A stretch of 12,827 bases of DNA, taken from the NCBI GenBank assembly GCA_018813375.1, contig JAHJBU010000079.1:1-12827 (forward strand), given 5' to 3'. This document shows, in pieces, positions 1 through 5,782 of this stretch. The notes below the pieces were generated by a model, which worked only from the letters and a program-made list of their open reading frames with translations, ran no database searches and was not told the origin of the DNA. The stretch is from Patescibacteria group bacterium (GTDB taxonomy: Bacteria > Patescibacteriota > Microgenomatia > UBA1400 > PJMF01). The stretch's first letter is position 1. Each line of letters opens with the position of its first letter. The position numbers and the translations under genes are program-made.

Positions 1-93
1 AATCTCTTTTTAGGATCTTGACTATATCCAATGTAATAGCTCTGGTCAATCTGACTCTGCAATATGTAAATAAAGTACATATCTCAAGATCTT

Positions 94-150
94 CTCCGTG
101 ATCCCGACTCAGTCGGGATTAACCACTACACCACGGGGCCTTTTAATTTT
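94..150 (+). terminator. Possible terminator closing domain II
   Basis: The GC-rich closing stem 94-100/132-138 (7 bp with one U-G) is followed by CC and then TTTTAATTTTT. This resembles an intrinsic terminator, although the loop is large and holds a second hairpin (101-119). It would end + strand transcription from upstream of the window. Confidence 0.35.
101..119. repeat. 19-bp palindrome ATCCCGACTCAGTCGGGAT
   Basis: A perfect inverted repeat with 9-bp arms around one central base. As RNA it makes a stem of about 7 bp with a 5-nt loop. It is far more GC-rich than its surroundings. It could be the inner hairpin of the structured RNA or a site for a dimeric DNA-binding protein. Only one copy is seen in this window. 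Confidence 0.6.
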
Positions 151-176
151 TAATGTTAAAGAGAAGCACTATCTTA

Positions 177-209
177 CCTATTCTACCATTACTTTTCTAG
201 AGTAACTTT
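177..209 (+). repeat. 33-bp direct repeat, copy 1
   Basis: It matches 1188-1220 at 31 of 33 positions; the differences are at 189 (t versus c) and 206 (c versus a). The two copies bracket the DUF3800 gene. The core reads TTTTCTAGAGTAA. Copy 1 lies 62 bp before the DUF3800 start codon. Confidence 0.8.
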
Positions 210-256
210 TACCAATTTTTATTTAATAAACATCTCTTTAGTAAAATAAAATATTC

Positions 257-265
257 TGTTAAACT
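257..265 (+). promoter_or_regulatory. Extended -10 (TGT-TAAACT) before DUF3800 gene
   Basis: TG at 257-258 plus TAAACT at 260-265 forms an extended -10 six bases before the ATG at 272. No -35 and no Shine-Dalgarno sequence is visible, so a leaderless or near-leaderless mRNA is inferred. Confidence 0.35.
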
Positions 266-271
266 CACCCC

Positions 272-1039
272 ATGCTTACCTACTTAGATGAATCTTATGC
301 TCAAGACAAACACAAACAATCATTACTCATCGGAGCACTTTTTATCCCTTCTAAATCAAACAAAAAATTTTTACATCAGGGATTAACTAATATTAAACAG
401 AAACACCATCTTATTAAACCAGACAATTCTCTCAAAGAAATTAAATATAGCAAAATAAATTCAGCTAAAACTCTACTAGTAGCTAAGGCAACTGTAGATT
501 TGTTTAACCTTAGCTATAAATCTTTTTTCCGAGCCGGAATCATAAACTATACAAAAAAAGACTTGCTAAAAATGAAAAAACTTTCTAGCGGAACTCCTCT
601 TAAAGAAAAAATAAAAAAAGCTATGCTCTACACCAAAATTGTGACTCATTTAATACAGAATAACTATGATTCACAAAAAACTAGAAATGGCGTGCTACTT
701 ATGGATAACCTTACTAGGTGCAACGGAGACCAATTTAATGCAATCATCGCAACCAAATTGCTATCAGGACAAAATCCCTATTTAAAACACTGCTCAATGG
801 TCGATTCTCAAACAGAAACCAACCAAACAATCCAAATCTGCGATCTATTACTTGGAGCCTGCAGAAATAGTCTTTACCCCACTAAATCTAAATACAAAAC
901 AGAATTTAAAGATTACGTTTACAAAACACTCGAACTTCCTCAAGCCAACAAGTGGAAAAAAATTAAAAGCCAAGGTGAACTAGAAGCAAGATATCCTAAG
1001 TTTTCTATAAAATATTACGGAGTGCCATATAAGTATTAA
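272..1039 (+). CDS. DUF3800 domain protein
   Basis: The 255-residue product has the layout of the DUF3800 family, which is predicted to have an RNase H-like nuclease fold; no reaction is established. Visible marks are the N-terminal YLDES (Asp6, Glu7), EIKYSKI at about 56-62, LLMDN with Asp145, MVDSQ with Asp178, and ICDLLLGA with Asp191. These acidic positions are where an RNase H-like metal site would lie. There is no signal peptide or membrane segment. The gene stands alone, bounded by noncoding DNA and by the two copies of a 33-bp repeat, in an otherwise dense housekeeping block. This suggests an acquired or mobile accessory gene. Members of the family often occur in defence or mobile contexts, but nothing here proves such a role. 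The start at 272 gives the expected N-terminus and has no Shine-Dalgarno sequence. Confidence 0.85.
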   Translation: MLTYLDESYAQDKHKQSLLIGALFIPSKSNKKFLHQGLTNIKQKHHLIKPDNSLKEIKYSKINSAKTLLVAKATVDLFNLSYKSFFRAGIINYTKKDLLKMKKLSSGTPLKEKIKKAMLYTKIVTHLIQNNYDSQKTRNGVLLMDNLTRCNGDQFNAIIATKLLSGQNPYLKHCSMVDSQTETNQTIQICDLLLGACRNSLYPTKSKYKTEFKDYVYKTLELPQANKWKKIKSQGELEARYPKFSIKYYGVPYKY

Positions 1040-1054
1040 TAATTAAAGAAAGAA

Positions 1055-1120
1055 GGATCGTAGTTTTTGAGGTCATTGATTTTGGCGTAAAGCCAAGATC
1101 TCGCTCAATACTTACGATCC
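1055..1120 (+). other. Long imperfect hairpin after DUF3800 gene
   Basis: Three stacked stems are nested here: 1055-1062/1113-1120 (GGATCGTA/TACGATCC, 8 bp), 1067-1071/1104-1108 (TTGAG/CTCAA, 5 bp) and 1078-1086/1092-1100 (GATTTTGGC/GCCAAGATC, 9 bp with one U-G), closed by the loop GTAAA. The wobble pairs only in + strand RNA. No T-run follows, so it is not a classic terminator. It may be a 3' UTR structure, a small RNA or a remnant of a repeat element. Confidence 0.55.
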
Positions 1121-1171
1121 AATCTTAAATAAATTATATATATGACTTGATCTTCTGTCAATAATGAATCC

Positions 1172-1177
1172 TATAAT
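1172..1177 (+). promoter_or_regulatory. Consensus -10 TATAAT before mini-ORF and lemA
   Basis: An exact TATAAT ends six bases before an ATG at 1184. The nearest -35-like sequence, TTGATC at 1147-1152, is 19 bp away, which is long. It could serve the mini-ORF at 1184 and, by extension, lemA. Confidence 0.35.
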
Positions 1178-1183
1178 AAAAAT

Positions 1184-1216
1184 ATGCCCTATTCTACCAC
1201 TACTTTTCTAGAGTAA
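1184..1216 (+). CDS. Possible 10-codon leaderless ORF
   Basis: ATG at 1184 opens the frame MPYSTTTFLE, ending at TAA 1214-1216. It lies mostly within repeat copy 2 and six bases after a perfect TATAAT. Copy 1 keeps the same frame and stop (YSTITFLE, then TAA) but has no in-frame ATG, GTG or TTG start nearby. It could be a leader peptide, a remnant of a duplicated gene end or chance. Confidence 0.2.
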   Translation: MPYSTTTFLE

Positions 1217-1220
1217 ATTT
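1188..1220 (+). repeat. 33-bp direct repeat, copy 2
   Basis: Partner of 177-209 with 31 of 33 identical positions. It ends directly before the -10-like sequence of lemA. Recombination between the copies would remove the DUF3800 gene as a segment of about 1.0 kb. Confidence 0.8.
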
Positions 1221-1228
1221 GATATTAT
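1220..1228 (+). promoter_or_regulatory. Extended -10 (TGA-TATTAT) for lemA
   Basis: TG at 1220-1221 followed by TATTAT at 1223-1228 lies 33 bp before the lemA ATG and abuts repeat copy 2. A ribosome site AAAGGA follows at 1252-1257, within a small inverted repeat ATATTC/GAATAT (1243-1248/1256-1261) that could partly mask it. Confidence 0.35.
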
Positions 1229-1261
1229 AGATTAAATTAAGAATATTCTAGAAAGGAATAT

Positions 1262-1843
1262 ATGTTCATTCCACTCCTCATAGCAGTAGCAATTATCGCA
1301 GTTTATGTCGTCTCTATCTATAATGATCTGCAAAAACTCAAAACTCAAATCATGGCTAGCATCCAAGAAATTGGCAATCAGCTCAAGCGTCAGGCTTCAT
1401 TGATTCCCAATTTATTAGAAACTGTTAAGGGATATCTCAAGCATTAAAAATCAATTTTCAAAATGCTGACTGATGCTAGAAAAGCAGCCCAAAAGGCTGA
1501 AAAAACTGGCTCAAGCAAAGACATTGAAGATGCCATTAATCAAATTCAACAAGCTATCCCGAAACTCAGCATTGCTGTAGAAGACAACCCAGAGATGAAA
1601 GCTGATAAAACAGTCACTAAATTTATGAATGAGCTCACAGACACAGCTGACAAGCTCATGTATGCCAGGCGTAGCGTAATTGATTTGAGTCAAACATATA
1701 ATGAAAAGTTAGTCATTTTCCCTTCAAACATGATTGCCAATATGTTTGGTTTTAAACCAGAAAAAGGTTTGGCTACTGCTTTAACCGGCTCTCATGTAGA
1801 AGTTTCATCTAATGAAATGAAGGACGTTAAAGTAGATCTCTAA
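1262..1843 (+). pseudogene. lemA: LemA family protein, interrupted by in-frame TAA
   Basis: Reading through one TAA gives a LemA protein of about 193 codons, the usual family length. Residues 2-18 form an N-terminal membrane anchor, followed by the coiled LemA core with LIPNLLETVKGYLKH. The stop at 1445-1447 falls where LemA proteins normally have Glu (KH-E-K), so a single G-to-T change from GAA explains it. The frame continues unchanged as KSIFKMLTDARKAA through to the TAA at 1841-1843. Intact pieces are 1262-1447 (61 aa, with ribosome site AAAGGA) and 1463-1843 (126 aa, from ATG 1463, no ribosome site). LemA is a membrane-anchored helical protein of unclear role, commonly encoded next to htpX, as here (stop and start overlap as TAATG). 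It may be a real pseudogene, a strain variant, a sequencing error, readthrough or reinitiation. TAA is a normal stop elsewhere in the window. Confidence 0.85.
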
Positions 1844-2751
1844 TGACTCATTATCAAGTCGTTGCTCAAAATAAACGACGCTCAACCATTATCATGGTTT
1901 TATTTGTGGTTTTTATTGTAGGGGCTAGTTATGTAATGGCAGAAGGTCTTGGTTATGGTCTAAGCATGGTTGGCTGTGCCCTAATTATTTCTGGTCTAAT
2001 ATCATTTTTCTCCTACTGGTGGTCTGACAAAATTATCCTTGGTATTTCTGGAGCCCGCGAGGCAAAACGTAAAGAATTTTTTGATTTCTACACCGTGGCT
2101 GAAAATATTGCCATGGGTCAACGCATGCCAATGCCTAAACTATATGTAATTAATGACACTGCTATGAATGCCTTTGCTACTGGTCGCGACCCAGAGCATG
2201 CTGTGGTCTGTGCTACCACTGGTCTTTTGAGTCGTTTAAATAGAGCAGAGGTGGAGGCTGTAGTAGCTCACGAGCTTTCTCATGTTAGAAATTATGATAT
2301 TCGCCTCATGTCGATTGTAACTATTTTAGTAGGCTTAGTGGCTTTACTATCTGATTGGTTTTTGAGAATGACCTACTTTGGTGGAGGACGAAAAAGAGAT
2401 AGTGATCAAGGCAGTGGTCAGATTCAGATAATTATGTTTGTAGCTGGCTTGATTTTAGCAATACTTTCTCCTCTAATTGCCCAACTAATTAAACTAACAA
2501 TCTCACGTCGGAGAGAATTTCTAGCCGATGCTTCTGGGGTAGCCATGACTAAAAATCCTGAGGGTTTAATTAAAGCTTTAGAGAAAATTAGCCAAGATAA
2601 AGAACCATTGGAGGCAGCTAACAAGGCTACAGCTCATCTTTATATCAGCGATCCATTAAAAAATATTCACGGTGGGGTGGGTATGTTTGCTAAAATGTTT
2701 ATGACACACCCGCCAATTGCTGAACGAGTTTCTGCCCTGAAACAATTATAG
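1843..2751 (+). CDS. htpX: M48 zinc metalloprotease HtpX
   Basis: This 302-residue membrane protease degrades damaged or misfolded membrane proteins. The zinc motif HELSH is at residues 143-147 (ligands His143 and His147, catalytic Glu144), and the third ligand is Glu225 in REFLADASG. Hydrophobic segments lie at about 12-33, 36-59, 155-177 and 194-218, the usual HtpX layout with the catalytic site on the cytoplasmic side. Length is typical. The start ATG overlaps the lemA stop by one base, implying translational coupling in a lemA-htpX unit, a pairing common in bacteria. If lemA translation stops early at 1447, coupling to htpX would depend on reinitiation at 1463 or an independent start. The gene ends with TAG, unlike its neighbours. 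Confidence 0.95.
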   Translation: MTHYQVVAQNKRRSTIIMVLFVVFIVGASYVMAEGLGYGLSMVGCALIISGLISFFSYWWSDKIILGISGAREAKRKEFFDFYTVAENIAMGQRMPMPKLYVINDTAMNAFATGRDPEHAVVCATTGLLSRLNRAEVEAVVAHELSHVRNYDIRLMSIVTILVGLVALLSDWFLRMTYFGGGRKRDSDQGSGQIQIIMFVAGLILAILSPLIAQLIKLTISRRREFLADASGVAMTKNPEGLIKALEKISQDKEPLEAANKATAHLYISDPLKNIHGGVGMFAKMFMTHPPIAERVSALKQL

Positions 2752-2756
2752 AATTT

Positions 2757-2765
2757 TGATAAAAT
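2757..2765 (+). promoter_or_regulatory. Extended -10 (TGA-TAAAAT) before gatC
   Basis: TG at 2757-2758 and TAAAAT at 2760-2765 end seven bases before the gatC ATG. No good Shine-Dalgarno sequence is present in CCCAGAG. A short-leader or leaderless start for the gat genes is inferred. Confidence 0.4.
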
Positions 2766-2772
2766 CCCAGAG

Positions 2773-3078
2773 ATGAAACAAAAAATCGATAAACAACTAG
2801 TTAGACACATTGCAGAGTTGGCACAAATTCCCATAACTGCAAAAGAGGAGGAGTCGTTGGCTAATGATTTTGCAGCAACTTTAAAAGTAGTTGATCAATT
2901 ACAGAAAGTCGATGCTAAGGGCGTAAAACTAACGTATCAGGTCACGGGTTTAAAAAACATTACTCGCGAAGATGAAGTGAATAAAAAAAATATGTTCACC
3001 CAAAAACAGGCTTTAATAAATGCTAGCCACACGTATGATGGCTTTTTTGTAGTAAAAAGGGTGATCGATGCTAAATAA
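2773..3078 (+). CDS. gatC: Asp-tRNA(Asn)/Glu-tRNA(Gln) amidotransferase subunit C
   Basis: The 101-residue GatC is the small subunit that wraps GatA and stabilises the GatCAB complex. It shows the family pattern: an N-terminal helical part with VRHIAELAQIPI (about residues 10-21) and EEESLANDF, then LQKVDAKGV in mid-protein, and a C-terminal segment with TREDEV and FVVKRVIDAK that in relatives packs on GatA. Length is normal. It is the first of three contiguous gat genes and its end overlaps gatA by 11 bases. It begins 21 bp after htpX with its own possible extended -10. Presence of the whole set implies that Gln-tRNA, and perhaps Asn-tRNA, is made by transamidation in the cytoplasm. Confidence 0.93.
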   Translation: MKQKIDKQLVRHIAELAQIPITAKEEESLANDFAATLKVVDQLQKVDAKGVKLTYQVTGLKNITREDEVNKKNMFTQKQALINASHTYDGFFVVKRVIDAK

Positions 3079-4438
3079 ACTCACTCTTAAACAAGCTATC
3101 GACAAACTAGACAATAAAAAAATTACTCTAGAAGATATTTGGGCCGATGTTCTTAGTGCCATTAAAAATCAGAATGATAAACTCAACGTTTATCTAGCCA
3201 TTAACAAAAATTTTAAATCTCAACCCAACAAACCACTAAAAGGATTGCCAATTGCAGTTAAAGATAATTTCTGCACTAAGGGCACGATCACTACTGCATC
3301 TTCTTTACTCTTAAAAGATTTTGTGCCTCAGTTTGAATCTACTGTAACTCAAAAACTTAAAGACGCTGGTGGAGAAATCGTTGGTAAAACTAACATGGAC
3401 GCTTGGGCTCATGGATCATCAACTGAAACATCGCAATATGGCAAAACTCTCAATCCTAGAAATACACAACATTTACCAGGAGGATCTTCTGGCGGAAGTG
3501 CTGCTGCTGTAGCTGCCGACATGTGTATTGCCTCTTTAGGTAGTGAAACTGCTGGTTCGATTCGCCAGCCAGCTGCTTGGTGCGGCGTAGTGGGATTAAA
3601 ACCAACTTATGGTAGAACTAGTCGCTACGGAATTGTAGCCATGGCTTCATCTACAGATTCACCTGGTCCTATTACAAAAACAGTCGAAGATGCGGCAATT
3701 TTACTCAATCACATTGCTGGGCACGATCCGCTGAATGCTACTAGTTCCTCAGAAAAAACACCTAACTTTACCGAATCCCTTGATAAGCCAATAGAAAACC
3801 TGAAAATTGGTATAATTTATCATAACCTTGAGGGCCTAGAAAATGTTTGGAAATTATTTGCTCCTCAACTAAAAATTTTTACTAAGCTTGGTGCCTCAGT
3901 TAAATACGCTCAAGCCATGGATCCCAAACACGCTATTAGTGTCTATACAGTTGTTCAACGTAGTGAAGTTAGTAGTAATCTAGCCAGATTTGACGATGTT
4001 CGTTATCAACATGGCAGGGATACTTTCGGCAATGAGGCAAAAAAACGCATTATGCTTGGAACCCATACGCTTAGTAAAGTTTTTAATACGCATCCTTATA
4101 GTCTGGCTCAAAAAGTTAGAACTCTATTAATAAAAGATTACGAAAAACTATTTAAAAAATATGACGTTTTAATTTCTTTAACATCTCCTGGATTTGCTAA
4201 AAAAGTTGGTGCTACAGAGGGATCTGCTATGTTTGGTGAGCTCGAAGATATGTTAATGGAGGTCAGTTCATTGAGTGGTATGCCGGGTATCAGCATACCC
4301 TGCTATCGCGACGAAAAAACTAATCTTTATTTAGGAATGAATATTATGGCTCCAATGTGGCGTGAAGATTTAGTAATTCAGGTGGCTGATGCTTTTGAAA
4401 AAAATACTGATTGGAACTCGTGGAGAAAAAATGACTAA
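3068..4438 (+). CDS. gatA: Amidotransferase subunit A (amidase)
   Basis: GatA hydrolyses glutamine and feeds ammonia to GatB for transamidation of Glu-tRNA(Gln). The amidase-signature triad is visible: Lys65 in PIAVKDNF, cis-Ser140 in PGGSSGGSAAA, and nucleophile Ser164 in GSETAGSIRQPAAWCG. The GLKPTYGRTSRYG segment follows as expected. The usual GSDTGGSIRQP is changed to GSETAGSIRQP, a conservative deviation beside the nucleophile. At 456 residues it is slightly shorter than the common length of about 485. The start overlaps gatC by 11 bases and is preceded by an AGGGTG ribosome site (3058-3063). Its last 8 bases overlap gatB as ATGACTAA. Confidence 0.96.
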   Translation: MLNKLTLKQAIDKLDNKKITLEDIWADVLSAIKNQNDKLNVYLAINKNFKSQPNKPLKGLPIAVKDNFCTKGTITTASSLLLKDFVPQFESTVTQKLKDAGGEIVGKTNMDAWAHGSSTETSQYGKTLNPRNTQHLPGGSSGGSAAAVAADMCIASLGSETAGSIRQPAAWCGVVGLKPTYGRTSRYGIVAMASSTDSPGPITKTVEDAAILLNHIAGHDPLNATSSSEKTPNFTESLDKPIENLKIGIIYHNLEGLENVWKLFAPQLKIFTKLGASVKYAQAMDPKHAISVYTVVQRSEVSSNLARFDDVRYQHGRDTFGNEAKKRIMLGTHTLSKVFNTHPYSLAQKVRTLLIKDYEKLFKKYDVLISLTSPGFAKKVGATEGSAMFGELEDMLMEVSSLSGMPGISIPCYRDEKTNLYLGMNIMAPMWREDLVIQVADAFEKNTDWNSWRKND

Positions 4439-5765
4439 CTCAAATAAAAACTACCAGCTAATCTGTGGCCTAGAGGTTCATGCTGAGCTAAAAACTAAAT
4501 CAAAAATGTTTTGTGGCTGTAAAAATGATCCTTTTCATGCTCCTAAGCCAAACATTTATACTTGCCCTGTTTGCCTGGGAATGCCAGGAGCATTACCTGT
4601 ACCAAATAAAAAAGCAATCGAGTGGACTATTAAACTAGGCCTCGCACTTAACTGCAAAATAAATCTCTTTTCCAAATTTGATCGCAAACATTATTTTTAC
4701 CCAGATTTGCCAAAAGGTTATCAGATCAGCCAATATGATATTCCATTTTGCTATGACGGTTATCTAGACACCTCAGAAGGAAGAATTGGGATTGCTCGCA
4801 TTCACCTTGAGGAAGATACTGGTAAACTGCTCCATAAAACCATTAATGGTAAAAAGGTTAGCTTAATTGATTTTAATCGTGGCGGAGTACCGTTAGTCGA
4901 GGTTGTAACAGAGCCAGATATTAAAACTGCTACTCAAGCTGCTGAGTATGGCAAAAAACTAAGAAATATTATTCGCTATCTAGACATTGGAAACTGCGAT
5001 ATGCAAAAAGGCGGCATGCGCCTAGAAGCCAACTTATCATTAAGTGAAACAGGGGATTTGCCAGATTATAAAGTAGAGGTAAAAAATATTAACTCATTTA
5101 AATTTATGGAGCAGGCCATTGCTTATGAAATAGATAGACAAACTAAAATTCTTAATCAAGGAAAAACTCCAGCTCAGGAAACTCGTGGTTGGGATGCAAA
5201 TAAACAACGCTCCTTTTCTCAACGCGCCAAAGAAACAGCAGAAGACTATCGCTACTTCCCAGATCCAGATATTCCACCACTTCAATTCACTAAAGAGCAG
5301 GTAGAAAAGTGGAGAGAAAAACTCCCAGAGTTACCAGCTCAGATTTTAGATCGTTGGTATCAAAATTTTAAAATTGAACCTAAGTTTGGAGAGATACTTA
5401 TCAGCAATCATTGTTTAACTACTTTATTAAATGCAATTTTTTCTAAAGCTAAAAGAAAAAAAATTAATCCTAATAGCATCGCCAAAGCCTTAGTTAATAA
5501 AAAACTGACTCTCCAGCTAGGTGATAAACCCAAAAATATTATTGCTAACTATCAGCAACTCCATAAGATAGACAATATTGATTCAGATGTTTTGAAACAA
5601 ACTATTAACAAAGTCTTAACAACCAATCCAGACGCAGTAACAAAATTTAAAACAGGCAAAACTCAAGTTATTGGCTTTTTACTAGGACAAATAGCCCAAA
5701 AACTACCACAAAAACTAGACATGAAACAAGTTAGATTAGAGTTACTTAAAGCTCTAGAAAACTAA
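4431..5765 (+). CDS. gatB: Amidotransferase subunit B (tRNA kinase/transamidase)
   Basis: GatB phosphorylates the mischarged aminoacyl group and transfers ammonia to it. The start at ATG 4431 (MTNSNKNYQLICGLEVH) is chosen over an in-frame ATG at 4389, because GGAG at 4422-4425 sits five bases upstream and the resulting N-terminus matches the family. From this start Cys28, Cys30, Cys45 and Cys48 (MFCGC and YTCPVCLG) form the zinc site. The catalytic core includes HAELKTKSKMF, DRKHYFYPDLPKGYQ, HLEEDTGK and DFNRGGVPLVE. The protein ends with the YqeY-like helical tail that binds the tRNA elbow. At 444 residues it is a little compact. It overlaps gatA by 8 bases and lies 17 bp before dnaE. Confidence 0.96.
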   Translation: MTNSNKNYQLICGLEVHAELKTKSKMFCGCKNDPFHAPKPNIYTCPVCLGMPGALPVPNKKAIEWTIKLGLALNCKINLFSKFDRKHYFYPDLPKGYQISQYDIPFCYDGYLDTSEGRIGIARIHLEEDTGKLLHKTINGKKVSLIDFNRGGVPLVEVVTEPDIKTATQAAEYGKKLRNIIRYLDIGNCDMQKGGMRLEANLSLSETGDLPDYKVEVKNINSFKFMEQAIAYEIDRQTKILNQGKTPAQETRGWDANKQRSFSQRAKETAEDYRYFPDPDIPPLQFTKEQVEKWREKLPELPAQILDRWYQNFKIEPKFGEILISNHCLTTLLNAIFSKAKRKKINPNSIAKALVNKKLTLQLGDKPKNIIANYQQLHKIDNIDSDVLKQTINKVLTTNPDAVTKFKTGKTQVIGFLLGQIAQKLPQKLDMKQVRLELLKALEN

Positions 5766-5767
5766 CC

Positions 5768-5776
5768 TGTTATAGT
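5768..5776 (+). promoter_or_regulatory. Extended -10 (TGT-TATAGT) before dnaE
   Basis: TG at 5768-5769 and TATAGT at 5771-5776 lie six bases before the dnaE ATG. There is no clear -35 and no ribosome site in the 17-bp gap, so a leaderless start is plausible. Confidence 0.45.
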
Positions 5777-5782
5777 AAGCAT

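Larger units (their letters stand above)
12..150 (+). ncRNA. Candidate structured RNA with U-rich 3' tail
   Basis: The + strand can fold into two adjoining domains. Domain I closes with 12-21 pairing 84-93 (10 bp, core GATCTTGA/TCAAGATC, one G-U) and contains the hairpin 62-68/76-82 (ATATGTA/TACATAT, 7-nt loop). Domain II starts on the next base: 94-100 (CTCCGTG) pairs with 132-138 (CACGGGG) around the palindrome at 101-119. It is followed by CC and the T-rich run 141-150. The G-U pairs at 13/92 and 95/137 are only pairs on the + strand, which favours + transcription. No known RNA family was recognised, no promoter is visible, and the RNA could begin before the window. It could instead be only the 3' end and terminator of an upstream transcript. 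Confidence 0.35.

Noticed and set aside
94..140. Complete tRNA gene on the minus strand
   Set aside because: No D-arm partner, T loop or 3' acceptor can be found, so only a tRNA-like 5' half is reported.
1485..1499. Hairpin CAGCC/GGCTG after the lemA stop as a readthrough signal
   Set aside because: It is a 5-bp stem 37 bases downstream, too weak and too far to support programmed readthrough.
1511..1693. Minus-strand open frames inside lemA, htpX, gatB, dnaE and pyrG
   Set aside because: They are short frames opposite clear genes with no family resemblance or start signals.
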